Source: Flexistipes sinusarabici DSM 4947 | GTDB taxonomy: Bacteria; Chrysiogenota; Deferribacteres; Deferribacterales; Flexistipitaceae | Reading direction: 5' to 3' | NCBI RefSeq assembly: GCF_000218625.1 | Contig: NC_015672.1 | Location: forward strand, 1,116,001 to 1,180,000 | DNA length: 64,000 bases | Shown: positions 1 through 8,171 of the stretch, piece after piece | Numbering within the stretch: the first letter of the stretch is position 1 | How the letters are laid out: each line of letters begins with the position of its first letter | Position numbers and translations under genes: made by a program | The notes under the pieces: model-generated | Database searches by the model: none | What the model saw: only the letters and a program-made list of their open reading frames with translations | What the model was told of the DNA's origin: nothing

Positions 1-1082
1 CCGATTCTTTGAACGTTAAATTATATGATGATATGGAAAAGTTGCTGGCTGATTCGGATGTACTTACCTTTCATACCCCTCTCACGAAAGAAACGCATGA
101 TATGATCAGAGCAGAACATTTTTCCTTAATGAAGGATAATGTTATAATAATAAATTGCGCCAGAGGTGGAATTGTAAATGAAAGTGCACTTTATGAAAAC
201 GCTAAAAACGGCAAAATATTCAGTGTGGGAATAGATGTTTTTGAAAAAGAACCGGCAACTGAAAACAGACTTCTTGAGCTGGATAATGTGTTTGTGACAC
301 CCCATATAGGAGCAAACACCTCGGAAGGGCAAAAGGGTGTGGCAGTAATTATTGCTGAGCAGGTTATCAACGCATTAAAGGGCAAGTCGTATATTAATGC
401 AGTCAACATTCCTTTTATGAAATCCCAGCTGCCTGAAGAACTTCAGTTATATTTCAACACCATGGAAAAAATGGGCAGGCTTGCAGCCCAGATTACCAAA
501 GGACGGGCAGAGGCTATCAATGTCAAACTTGTGGGCAAAAATTTTGAAGAGGATGTTTGTGAAAAAACTTTTGATACCCCTTTTAGTTACCAGCCGTATA
601 CGGTTGCAGCATTGAAAGGGTTTTTGCAGGTAAGTCTCATGGAAAGCATCTCCTATATTAATGCCCCCTATTTTGCCAAAGACAGAGATATACACGTTTC
701 TGAATCCAAATATGAGTATTATGAGCATTACAGCGATCTGATAGTACTTGAGGTTAAAACGGATAAAGAAACTAAAGTACTGGGGGGAACGGTATTTACT
801 AATAATGAAGGGCGTGTTGTATTTATCGACGATTTTCATATCGATATGGAGCCGTTCGGCATCTATCTTTATTTCAGAAATTATGACAAACCCGGTGTAA
901 TCGGCAAGGTGGGTACTATCCTCGGGAATCACGGGATTAACATTGGCGGCTTTGATCTGTCCCGGCAGAATGAAGGTCAGGCTATGGCTTTTGTTTCTGT
1001 TGATAATAAAATAAACAAAAAAATTCTTGAAGAGATAAAGCAGATAGAAGGTATGATTGAGGCCAAGATTGTGGAGATATAA
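1..1082 (+). CDS. serA: D-3-phosphoglycerate dehydrogenase, C-terminal part (5' end outside window)
   Basis: Catalyses the first step of serine synthesis, oxidising 3-phosphoglycerate with NAD. The reading frame is open from the window edge (first full codon at base 3), so roughly the first 170 residues lie upstream. Visible motifs are TFHTPLTKET and NCARGGIVNE (substrate/NAD-binding Arg), then FEKEP and PHIGANT, which carry the catalytic Glu and His of the 2-hydroxyacid dehydrogenase fold. An intervening ASB-type domain follows. The last 70 or so residues form an ACT domain (NYDKPGVIGKVGTILGNHGI), as in the long, serine-regulated SerA type. The stop overlaps the next gene's start (TAATG), so the two are probably translationally coupled. 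The family call is secure; only the start is missing. Confidence 0.95.
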   Translation, partial: DSLNVKLYDDMEKLLADSDVLTFHTPLTKETHDMIRAEHFSLMKDNVIIINCARGGIVNESALYENAKNGKIFSVGIDVFEKEPATENRLLELDNVFVTPHIGANTSEGQKGVAVIIAEQVINALKGKSYINAVNIPFMKSQLPEELQLYFNTMEKMGRLAAQITKGRAEAINVKLVGKNFEEDVCEKTFDTPFSYQPYTVAALKGFLQVSLMESISYINAPYFAKDRDIHVSESKYEYYEHYSDLIVLEVKTDKETKVLGGTVFTNNEGRVVFIDDFHIDMEPFGIYLYFRNYDKPGVIGKVGTILGNHGINIGGFDLSRQNEGQAMAFVSVDNKINKKILEEIKQIEGMIEAKIVEI

Positions 1083-1480
1083 TGGAAATATTTAAAATAA
1101 ACTCCACTGAAAACAAGCAGCTGATCGATATAACTTCCAAAGTTACGTCGATTGTTGATAAAGCTGGGTTTCTTGAAGGTGCTGTTTTTGTATATACACC
1201 TCATACAACAGCCGGAATAACAATTAATGAAAATGCCGATCCGGATGTCAGCAGGGATATTGTGGGTTTTTTAAGTAAACTTATTCCCAAAAGTTATCCG
1301 TTTGCTCATATGGAAGGCAATTCGGATGCACACCTTATGTCATCTGTAATAGGGTGCAGCGAATTAATTCCGGTGGAAAACGGTAAACTGATGACAGGCA
1401 CCTGGCAGGGAATTTACTTTTGTGAATTTGACGGTCCCAGAACGAGAAAAGTATACCTCAATTTTCTGCAGCCACTGTAA
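1082..1480 (+). CDS. YjbQ/UPF0047 family protein
   Basis: A 132-residue protein of the YjbQ (UPF0047) family. Signature motifs are HTTAGITINENADPDV in the middle and HMEGNSDAHLMSSVIG further on, followed by GTWQGIYFCEFDGPR. The conserved His residues and the trimeric beta fold are typical of the family. E. coli YjbQ has weak thiamine-phosphate synthase activity, but the physiological role is unsettled, so no function is assigned here. The start codon shares its first base with the last base of the serA stop, so the gene is probably co-expressed with serA. Length equals the family norm. Confidence 0.88.
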   Translation: MEIFKINSTENKQLIDITSKVTSIVDKAGFLEGAVFVYTPHTTAGITINENADPDVSRDIVGFLSKLIPKSYPFAHMEGNSDAHLMSSVIGCSELIPVENGKLMTGTWQGIYFCEFDGPRTRKVYLNFLQPL

Positions 1481-1542
1481 TCAACCGGATTTACTTTTGG
1501 TATATTTGCTAATCTGCCTGTTGGTAAATTGATTATTTAACA

Positions 1543-1640
1543 TTGAACGCTGAACCTTGGACCTCGAATCTATCACCTATTACCTATCACCTATCACCCA
1601 TCACCCATCACCCATCACTCATCCCCCATTACGCCTCACG
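1543..1640. repeat. Composite heptanucleotide tandem array
   Basis: Fourteen consecutive 7-bp units can be read in one register. The first four are of a TTGAACN type (TTGAACG, CTGAACC, TTGGACC, TCGAATC). These are followed in phase by TATCACC, TATTACC, TATCACC, TATCACC, CATCACC, CATCACC, CATCACT, CATCCCC, CATTACG and CCTCACG. The array ends over the 3' end of the ROK gene on the opposite strand. No promoter or terminator is apparent in it. Confidence 0.85.
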
Positions 1641-2535
1641 GCTTTTGCACATCACGGTATCTTTGTTTACACAAAGCGGCTGCTCCATATACACCGGCTT
1701 TGTTGTCCAACTCAGCCGGGAGCAGTTTGAACCTATTTCCGTATGCCGGATAAACAAGCTTTTTCAGATTCTGTTCTGTAATATCAAGAAAAAATCTATG
1801 CAGATGTGACAGGCCTCCGCCTATTTTTACCTTTTCCGGTGCCAGGAGATTTATACAATCGGCGATACCGGCAGCTAAATGCTTTGAAAACAAATCAAAC
1901 GTTTTTACGGCAGACTTATTTCCATATTCAGCCAATTGAGTCAAGTTACTTATATCGGATTTTCGGTTTTGGGATATCTCTTCAAAAGTTGTTAGTATTC
2001 CGCTTTCGCTGCAGTAAGTTTCAAGGCAGCCCAGTCTGCCGCAGTTGCATTGCCGTCCGTTGTAATCAATTGATGTATGACCGGCCTCAAAAGCTGTAAT
2101 GCTGCCAGTAAAAAGCAGTCTGTTAACTATAGCGCCGCCGCCCACTCCTGTCCCAAGTGTTATAAACAGCATATTGTCAACAGCTCCTTGTTCAATGATG
2201 GTGTATTCTCCTAAGGCGGCAAGGTTTGCATCATTTTCTATAAAAACGGGATTATCAATAAATTTTGCAATTTCTGCCTGCAGCTTTCTGCCATTTAAAA
2301 AATCAAGATTCGGAGCATAAAGCATTAAATCATTCTCAAAATCGTAAGCTCCGGGATACCCCACTCCAACGGCTTTTGTGTGGGAAAAGCGGGTTGTGAT
2401 ATTTTTAATTTCCTCAATAAACTCTTTATAGTTTTTAGGGGTCGGCACGGTGTAAAATTCCTTCAGTAACATATCTTTGGAGATTACTCCGTATTTTATT
2501 GTTGTTCCTCCGATATCAACACACAGAAAGTCCAT
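1636..2535 (-). CDS. ROK family sugar kinase (glucokinase-like)
   Basis: A 299-residue ROK (repressor, ORF, kinase) family protein without an N-terminal helix-turn-helix, so a sugar kinase rather than a repressor. The N-terminus has the ATP-binding loop DIGGTTIKYGV. ENDANLAALGEY carries the catalytic Asp, and TLGTGVGGG is the second phosphate loop. The zinc-binding ROK signature CNCGRLGCLET follows EAGH. The likely reaction is ATP-dependent phosphorylation of glucose or a related hexose or amino sugar; the exact substrate cannot be told from sequence. It stands alone, convergent with serA-yjbQ, with its end inside a heptamer repeat array. Confidence 0.88.
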   Translation of the reverse strand: MDFLCVDIGGTTIKYGVISKDMLLKEFYTVPTPKNYKEFIEEIKNITTRFSHTKAVGVGYPGAYDFENDLMLYAPNLDFLNGRKLQAEIAKFIDNPVFIENDANLAALGEYTIIEQGAVDNMLFITLGTGVGGGAIVNRLLFTGSITAFEAGHTSIDYNGRQCNCGRLGCLETYCSESGILTTFEEISQNRKSDISNLTQLAEYGNKSAVKTFDLFSKHLAAGIADCINLLAPEKVKIGGGLSHLHRFFLDITEQNLKKLVYPAYGNRFKLLPAELDNKAGVYGAAALCKQRYRDVQKP

Positions 2536-2845
2536 TTTTTATCCTTTTTTTAATGTAGTACAATGTTTTTTTGAAGTATTTATTAAGTTCGCATAAAAAT
2601 AAGCATAATGCAAAAATATTTTTTTATGTTATACTGATTTTCTGAAAAAAAGATAAGCACCTTGGATATTTATCGCTATATTGTTTCTTATGGGAGAGAA
2701 ATGGCTACAACTTATGTCATTTCTTGCCCCGTTAAATGCCGCAAACAATCAGCGAAGCTGATATTTAACAGGGCGAGCGAGGCCGGGGGCTTTCCTATAT
2801 GCGAATAATTTCCGTGTAACTGCTTATTAGTGAGGTTTTTATACG
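2536..2845. other. Divergent intergenic region with a palindromic repeat
   Basis: This 310-bp gap separates the divergent ROK and antiporter genes, so it should hold promoters for both. A TATACT hexamer at 2630-2635 could be a -10 box for the antiporter, but no good -35 box is seen. Bases 2726-2774 are an imperfect hairpin described separately. Nothing else coding is visible. Confidence 0.5.
2726..2774. repeat. Palindromic repeat with GTTAAAT/ATTTAAC arms, copy 1
   Basis: The arms GCCCCGTTAAAT and ATTTAACAGGGC enclose a short inner palindrome (CAGCGAAGCTG). Related hairpins with the same outer arms lie at 6167-6217 and 62389-62437. Their inner loop sequences differ but keep a CGAA or TTCG centre. 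Confidence 0.75.
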
Positions 2846-4819
2846 ATGGAGCATTTTTCCTTTTTGCAGGAAATAACGATTGTTTTCATACTTTCCTCAT
2901 TTGTTATATTTCTTTTTAACAAGATGAAACTGCCTTCCATTCTTGGATTTATAATCTCCGGTTTGCTGGCAGGCCCCTATGGTTTTAAGCTGGTTAGTGA
3001 AGTGGAGCAGGTTAACCTGATTTCCGAAATCGGTATTATTCTTCTTCTTTTCACCATTGGACTGGAATTTTCCATAAAAAGACTTAATAAAATAAAAGAT
3101 ATATTCATTTACGGGGGTTCACTCCAGGTTTTCGGGACGATTATACTTACTTTTGCAGCCGCTTATTTTATTTTGGGTTTTCCTGTAAAGCTGTCTCTTG
3201 TTATAAGCTTTATCATTTCGCTGAGCAGTACCGCCATAGTTTTGAAAATTTTTCAGGAACAGGGGGAAACACAGACACCTCACGGAAATATAAGTGTTGG
3301 GATACTGATATTTCAGGATATTACAGTGGTAATAATGCTGCTGCTTATTCCATACATGAGTGCCGGAGCACAGGCTGATTTTGCAGGTATTATATATGCT
3401 CTTTTAAAAAGTGCTTTGATAATTTTGGGCTTTTTTCTTGTTGCCCGGAAGATTGTTCCTAAACTTATATATGAAGTTCTGAAATTGCAGAACAACGAGC
3501 TGTTTTTGATATTCAGTCTTTCCATATGTTTTATTATTGCATTCATTGCCAATAAAGCGGGGCTTTCACTTGCGTTTGGAGCTTTTTTGGCTGGAATTAT
3601 AATTTCAGAATCCGAGTATTCGCATCATGTTTTTGAAAATATCATGCCTTTTAAAGAGGTTTTTGTCAGTTTTTTCTTTATTTCAATCGGAATGCTTCTT
3701 AACATTAATTTCTTTTTACAAAGACCGTTTGTTATTATTTTATTAGCCCTTCTGATAATGTTTTTTAAATGTATAATTGTGATTTTAGGAATGCGTATTA
3801 TTAAAATTCCTCTTAAGGCTGCATTTCTCGCAGGTATTTCATTGTCACAGATCGGTGAATTTTCCTTTTTGCTTACCAGATTTGCTTATGAAAACGGAAT
3901 TCTGAGTGATGCCATATTCCAGTATCTGATTTCAAGCACAATAATTACAATGATGCTGAGCATTCTTTTGATAAAGGAGATGCATGCTGTTGTCGGCTGG
4001 CTGGACAGGTTTGTATCATTTGATGCACTTGAAAAGGGTGAGAGAAAATCTGCCAGCAGTCTGAAAAATCATGTCATAATAATAGGGTATGGCATAAGTG
4101 GTAAAAATCTGGTCAAAAGTTGCAAAACGTTCAACATTCCTTATGTAATAATTGAGTTTAATCCTAAAACTGTAAGATACTATTCCATAAAAGAGGAAAA
4201 TATATTTTTTGGTGATGCTTCCCAGGAGCACGTTTTAAAAGAGGCGAATATAGAGGAAGCTAAGCTTGTTTCCCTTGCAATTTCCGACCCGGTTGCCACA
4301 AGACGGACTGTCTATAAAATCAGGGAGATTGCTCCTTCCATTGATATCATTGCCAGAACCAGATTCTATCAGGAAGTGAACGGGCTGCGCAGCTTGGGTG
4401 CAGACTATGTTGTAGCTGAAGAGTATGAGGCATCGATAAGGATTTTCAATATTGTATTGAACAAGTATCTTATTTCCGGTGATGATATTGATAAATTTGA
4501 GAAACTTCTGCGGAAAAATTCTTATCAGGCTTTTGGGGATTACTCAGAAACGGATACATTTCACGATCTTTTAAACAACATTCCTGAATATGAGATTCAG
4601 ACACTGTCACTGAAAAATCTGCCCTCTTTTGTGGGTAAAACATTTGAGGATTTACAGCTTATCAGAAGATTTGATATATTGGTGCTGGCAGTTAAGAAAG
4701 GCGATGAGCTTATCGCTAATCCTTTGGCGGACAGGGTTTTGGAAAGCGGTGATCAGCTTGTTGTTTTCGGCCGGAGCGACGGAATTAAAAAACTTTTCGG
4801 TGAGCAAAAGAAAAAATAA
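2846..4819 (+). CDS. Kef-type cation/proton antiporter with RCK domains
   Basis: A 657-residue CPA2-family monovalent cation:proton antiporter. Residues 1-380 are about a dozen hydrophobic segments, including the family motifs FTIGLEFS and SLSSTAIVLKI and the segment AFGAFLAGIIISES. Around 408-525 there is an RCK_N (TrkA-N) Rossmann domain starting HVIIIGYGISGKNLV. Around 575-650 an RCK_C domain (SFVGKTFEDLQLIRRFDILV) ends in SGDQLVVFG. This is the KefB/KefC/YbaL layout, with nucleotide or ligand gating of K+ or Na+ exchange at the inner membrane. No KefF/KefG partner is adjacent, so glutathione gating is not supported. A GAGG box lies 10 bases ahead of the ATG. The next gene starts 11 bases downstream. 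Confidence 0.92.
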   Translation: MEHFSFLQEITIVFILSSFVIFLFNKMKLPSILGFIISGLLAGPYGFKLVSEVEQVNLISEIGIILLLFTIGLEFSIKRLNKIKDIFIYGGSLQVFGTIILTFAAAYFILGFPVKLSLVISFIISLSSTAIVLKIFQEQGETQTPHGNISVGILIFQDITVVIMLLLIPYMSAGAQADFAGIIYALLKSALIILGFFLVARKIVPKLIYEVLKLQNNELFLIFSLSICFIIAFIANKAGLSLAFGAFLAGIIISESEYSHHVFENIMPFKEVFVSFFFISIGMLLNINFFLQRPFVIILLALLIMFFKCIIVILGMRIIKIPLKAAFLAGISLSQIGEFSFLLTRFAYENGILSDAIFQYLISSTIITMMLSILLIKEMHAVVGWLDRFVSFDALEKGERKSASSLKNHVIIIGYGISGKNLVKSCKTFNIPYVIIEFNPKTVRYYSIKEENIFFGDASQEHVLKEANIEEAKLVSLAISDPVATRRTVYKIREIAPSIDIIARTRFYQEVNGLRSLGADYVVAEEYEASIRIFNIVLNKYLISGDDIDKFEKLLRKNSYQAFGDYSETDTFHDLLNNIPEYEIQTLSLKNLPSFVGKTFEDLQLIRRFDILVLAVKKGDELIANPLADRVLESGDQLVVFGRSDGIKKLFGEQKKK

Positions 4820-4830
4820 AGGTGGGTGTC

Positions 4831-6039
4831 ATGTTTGAAGAGATAAAGAATGCGAGCACAAGAATAGGTAAATATATAAAACATATACCGCTGTATTACT
4901 CCAACAGGATTTCAGAGCTGTACGAAGGAGATATTTTTTTGAAACTTGAAAATCTTCAGAAAACGGGATCGTTCAAAATCAGAGGGGCTTTAAATTCCAT
5001 TTTAAAGAATAAGGATAAATGTTCTTCCGGCGTTATTGCAGCTTCTGCCGGTAATCATGCCCAGGGGGTGGCTTACGGTGCACAACTATTGGATATTTCT
5101 GCAAAAATCGTTATGCCTGTGGATACCCCGCTTGTTAAGATAAAAAGTACAGAGTTTTACGGAGCCGAGGTTATTTTATACGGGGAAAACTATGATGAAG
5201 CATATAAAAAGGCTTCTGAAATTGCAGAAGATGAGAAACTATTTTTTATACATCCATTTGACAACAATGACGTTATTTGCGGACAGGGGACCATAGGAGA
5301 AGAGATTTTCAGTGAAAATAAGAAGATAGATCAAATTATTGTTCCTGTGGGAGGCGGTGGTCTGATTGCCGGTATAGGCTCATTTGTAAAGGAAATTAGC
5401 CCTTCCACAAAAATTATCGGTGTACAGGCCGACAATGTCTGCGGTATGACCAGGTTCTTGCAGGGTCGCAGTTTTTCAGACAATATGGCAGCTCCTACTC
5501 TGGCGGAAGGCATTGCTGTTAAAAAACCGGGAAAACGGACATCTGAAATATGTGAAAATGTTGTGGATGAAATGGTGACCGTTTCGGAAAATGATATTGC
5601 CAGAGCTGTTCTTGATTTTATAGAACTATCCAAGCTTGTTGTGGAGGGAGCCGGTGCTGTTCCTCTGGCGGCAGTTTATGCCTCATTGGCTGATGTGAAA
5701 AATTTGCGGACTGTGCTTGTAATTTCCGGGGGGAATATTGATGTTAATCTCATAACGAGGATTATTAATAAGGGGCTTATAAGTACCGGCCGGTTTGTTG
5801 AACTTACAATAAGCTTAAGGGACAGGCCCGGCGCCTTGGCCGGTATCACCGGTGTTATTGCCGAGACAGGGGCTAATATTCTGAATATTGAACACTTCCG
5901 TTTTGATAACACTCTGCCTGTGGGATTTACCCGGGTTACATTCAGTCTGGAAACCAAAGGGCTGGAGCATATAAGAAATGTCGTGGAAATCCTGAGACAG
6001 CACGGTTACGATGTTAATGTAAACAGTCAGATATTTTAA
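4831..6039 (+). CDS. ilvA: Threonine ammonia-lyase with C-terminal ACT domain
   Basis: A PLP-dependent enzyme converting threonine to 2-oxobutanoate and ammonia, the entry to isoleucine synthesis. The PLP lysine lies in KTGSFKIRGA near residue 50. SAGNHAQGVAYGA and the phosphate-binding GGGGLIAGIGS are clear. The last 70 residues form one ACT domain (SLRDRPGALAGITGVIAE), giving the roughly 400-residue single-ACT architecture shared by biodegradative-type and some biosynthetic enzymes. I prefer ATG at 4831 because AAAGGTGG lies at the right distance; the upstream GTG at 4822 falls inside that ribosome-binding site. It lies directly behind the antiporter and is probably in the same transcript. 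With hom and serA nearby, a role in amino-acid synthesis is plausible. Confidence 0.92.
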   Translation: MFEEIKNASTRIGKYIKHIPLYYSNRISELYEGDIFLKLENLQKTGSFKIRGALNSILKNKDKCSSGVIAASAGNHAQGVAYGAQLLDISAKIVMPVDTPLVKIKSTEFYGAEVILYGENYDEAYKKASEIAEDEKLFFIHPFDNNDVICGQGTIGEEIFSENKKIDQIIVPVGGGGLIAGIGSFVKEISPSTKIIGVQADNVCGMTRFLQGRSFSDNMAAPTLAEGIAVKKPGKRTSEICENVVDEMVTVSENDIARAVLDFIELSKLVVEGAGAVPLAAVYASLADVKNLRTVLVISGGNIDVNLITRIINKGLISTGRFVELTISLRDRPGALAGITGVIAETGANILNIEHFRFDNTLPVGFTRVTFSLETKGLEHIRNVVEILRQHGYDVNVNSQIF

Positions 6040-6049
6040 AAGATATCAT

Positions 6050-6144
6050 GAGTTAGTGCTAAGTGTTAAGTTTTAAGTGCTAAGTTAAAAGCAAAAGCAG
6101 ATGTAAAGGTAGAGGAAGATATGGTGAGAGAGTGAGGTAGTGAG
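6050..6144. repeat. Degenerate heptamer array and first copy of a 64-bp duplication
   Basis: Heptads GAGTTAG, TGCTAAG, TGTTAAG, TTTTAAG, TGCTAAG and TTAAAAG run in register from 6050 to 6091, then pass into purine-rich heptads (GAGGTAG-like). Bases 6081-6144 recur almost exactly at 7778-7841, on the far side of the IS element. Confidence 0.75.
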
Positions 6145-6166
6145 ATGGTTAATTAGTGTTAAGTTT

Positions 6167-6217
6167 ACCCTGTTAAATGCTGCCCTGCAGCCAGGCGAAG
6201 CCGAATTTAACTGGGGT
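6167..6217. repeat. Palindromic repeat with GTTAAAT/ATTTAAC arms, copy 2
   Basis: The arms ACCCTGTTAAAT and ATTTAACTGGGGT surround an inner GGCGAAGCC stem-loop. The outer sequence matches copies at 2726 and 62389 in the other intergenic regions. A half-copy (TGTTAAATGCTGCC) also lies at about 41171-41184. Confidence 0.72.
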
Positions 6218-6233
6218 GTTAAGTGCTAAGTTA

Positions 6234-7777
6234 GTTAGCCCTGAGAAACTAGATAACTATTTGATAATACTTGAGTTAACCAAGGAAATATGCTAAAGTA
6301 ATCCCACAGAAAAGTAAAGGAATAAGCAAAAAACCCGGGGGATTATATGCGTCCTAAGAAGCAAGATTCGACGACACAAGAGCTTTTAGAACCACTGCTT
6401 GTTAACATTATAGATATGAAACATCCATTAATACAATTAGCAGATAAAATAGACTGGGAATATTTTGAGAAAGAATTTGGCAGTCTTTATCACCGTAACG
6501 ATGGTCGCCCAGGAATTCCAATGCGTATGATGGTTGGGTTTCATTATTTGAAATACACGTACAATTTGAGTGATGAAGACGTGGTGCATGGCTGGAAAGA
6601 AAACCCTTACTGGCAGTACTTCACTGGAGAAAAGGTATTCCAGACAAAGGTGCCGATAAATCCAACCAGCATGACAAGATTTCGGAATCGTTTAAAAGAA
6701 GAAGATTTGTTGAAGTTTTTAGAGGAGACAATTAACACTGCTTTTCGTAGTGGTTATCTTAATAAGAATGACGTAAAGAAAGTAGCTGCAGATACGACGG
6801 TGCAGGAAAAGAACATAACGTTTCCAACGGACATAAAACTTTTTTATACAATGATCAAATATCTTGTGAAATTTTCAAAGAAGCATGAGATAAGGTTAAA
6901 GGAGACACATGAATATTCCGGCAAGAAGCTATTGATGAAATATAGTGGCTATGTTCATGCGAAACAGTACAAGAGAGCGGGTAAGGCAGTAAAAAAGATG
7001 AAGACAAAGATGGGCAAATTATATCGTTCTATAGAAAGGGTTTTACCTGAGGAATTGAGGAATTCGGATGAGTTTCAACAGCTAAAGTTATTTTACGAGA
7101 GTTTGTGGAATCGGAGTAAAAAGAGCAAGAACAAACTTTACAGTCTTCACAGTCCAGAGGTTGAGTGCATTAGCAAGGGCAAGAGCCATAAGAGGTATGA
7201 GTTTGGTAACAAAGTAGGTTTTGTTGGTACATTGAAGAAGAATTTTATACTGAGTTGCAAATCATTTCACGGCAATCCTTATGACGGTCATACATTAGAA
7301 GAGAATTTATGTGAAGCAAAAACCCTTTTGGGTAGTAACGGTACAATAGATACGATATTGGTAGATTTGGGTTACAGGAAGCACAATTATAGAGGGGATG
7401 CAAAAGTCCATGTAGTTCCACGCAGTATGAAGAAATTCAAAGTTAATTTTAAGAGGTTATTGAAAAGACGAAGTTGTGTTGAGGCGACGATAGGTCATAC
7501 TAAGCGAGATAACCGGATGGACAGAAATTATCTGAAAGGCAAAGAGGGAGATAAAGCTAATGCGATTTTGGCAGCAAGTGGACATAATTTAAGGCTGATA
7601 CTGGCCTTTCTTTTATTTTTTCTCAAAAAATTTATGGATAATATTGCAAAAAAATTAGCAAATTTTGCAAACGAAGTGTTTCTGGATAAAAAGTATGCCA
7701 AAATATATGTATAGTTTACATTTAATAAACAAAAATATTGGCAAATTTTAAGAAAATATACCTTTTTCAGGGTTAAC
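6234..7777 (+). mobile_element. IS5-like insertion sequence, copy 1
   Basis: A 1544-bp element. Its left end GTTAGCCCTGAGAAA and right end (reverse complement GTTAACCCTGAAAAA) form terminal inverted repeats. It is flanked by 7-bp direct repeats TAAGTTA at 6227-6233 and 7778-7784. Joining the flanks restores GTGC-TAAGTTA-AAAGC, which occurs intact at 6078 in the neighbouring repeat. An inverted copy of equal length lies at 17946-19489. One transposase gene fills the element. Confidence 0.9.
6347..7714 (+). CDS. IS5-family transposase (copy 1)
   Basis: A 455-residue DDE transposase. The N-terminal domain resembles the InsH/DUF772 type (GRPGIPMRMMVGFHYLKYTY). Probable catalytic acidic residues lie in AADTTVQEKNI, ILVDLGYRKHN and CVEATIGHTKRDNRMDRNYL, consistent with the DDE fold of IS4/IS5-type enzymes. 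It is the only gene of the element, starts about 113 bases from its left end, and has an intact frame, so it may still be active. The protein is identical in sequence to the one at 18009-19376, which points to recent transposition or gene conversion. The family assignment rests on domain style, not a search. Confidence 0.9.
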   Translation: MRPKKQDSTTQELLEPLLVNIIDMKHPLIQLADKIDWEYFEKEFGSLYHRNDGRPGIPMRMMVGFHYLKYTYNLSDEDVVHGWKENPYWQYFTGEKVFQTKVPINPTSMTRFRNRLKEEDLLKFLEETINTAFRSGYLNKNDVKKVAADTTVQEKNITFPTDIKLFYTMIKYLVKFSKKHEIRLKETHEYSGKKLLMKYSGYVHAKQYKRAGKAVKKMKTKMGKLYRSIERVLPEELRNSDEFQQLKLFYESLWNRSKKSKNKLYSLHSPEVECISKGKSHKRYEFGNKVGFVGTLKKNFILSCKSFHGNPYDGHTLEENLCEAKTLLGSNGTIDTILVDLGYRKHNYRGDAKVHVVPRSMKKFKVNFKRLLKRRSCVEATIGHTKRDNRMDRNYLKGKEGDKANAILAASGHNLRLILAFLLFFLKKFMDNIAKKLANFANEVFLDKKYAKIYV

Positions 7778-8101
7778 TAAGTTAAAAGCAAAAGCAGATG
7801 TAAAGGTAGAGGAAGATATAGAGAGAGAGTGAGGTAGTGAGGTGTGATGTGATGTGTAGTATGGGTAGTATGGGTCATGGGTTAAACGTTCAAGGTTCAA
7901 GGTGCAAGGTGCAAGGTTCCAATCAACCAATCAACCAATATACAAATACACCAATATGCTTTTTTGGTTTTATTACTCTCTTGACTGCAACTTGGTATCA
8001 GACATCGATCTCTTCATTCGTGAAAATCCCTTTCTCAATCTAATGTATTGTCAAATTATATGAATGTGTAATTTTTGCGAAGGCTCCAACTGTTTTTTTT
8101 G
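7715..8101. other. Intergenic repeat-rich region before lexA
   Basis: After the IS right end (7777) come the second copy of the 64-bp duplication (7778-7841), a 9-bp repeat around TAGTATGGG, heptamers CAAGGTT, CAAGGTG, CAAGGTG and CAAGGTT (7891-7918), and an 8-bp repeat of CCAATCAA. A fragment of a MITE-like element follows at 7957-7998. No credible gene is seen; short open frames here are simply repeats read through. Confidence 0.7.
7957..7998. repeat. Fragment of MITE-like repeat (end GCAACTTGGTAT)
   Basis: This stretch matches the right-hand 43 bases of the element at 16479-16661 with only a few differences (shared cores TTATTACT and CTTGACTGCAA, ending TTGGTAT). The left half is absent here. 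Confidence 0.7.
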
Positions 8102-8131
8102 TTGACAAAGGCATGGATTGCTCTCTATAAT
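8102..8131 (+). promoter_or_regulatory. lexA promoter
   Basis: TTGACA at 8102-8107 and TATAAT at 8126-8131 are exact sigma-70 consensus hexamers separated by 18 bases. They lie 41 bases ahead of the lexA start codon. Confidence 0.8.
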
Positions 8132-8136
8132 TAGGA

Positions 8137-8148
8137 GAACAAATGTTA
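8137..8148 (+). promoter_or_regulatory. Probable LexA operator (SOS box)
   Basis: GAACAAATGTTA is one base from the GAAC-N4-GTTC box recognised by Gram-positive-type LexA. It starts six bases after the -10 box, over the expected transcription start. This position suits autorepression of the lexA-dinB operon. Inferred from sequence alone. Confidence 0.6.
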
Positions 8149-8171
8149 CCCTTTAGAATACGAGGCAGCTT

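Larger units (their letters stand above)
6040..6346. other. Intergenic region made of repeats and the IS left end
   Basis: No gene is visible between ilvA and the transposase. The gap holds a heptamer array (6050-6144), a second palindromic repeat (6167-6217) and the left 113 bases of the IS element from 6234. Confidence 0.7.

Noticed and set aside
1543-1809. An 88-residue plus-strand open frame
   Set aside because: It is translated heptamer repeat followed by the antisense of the ROK gene.
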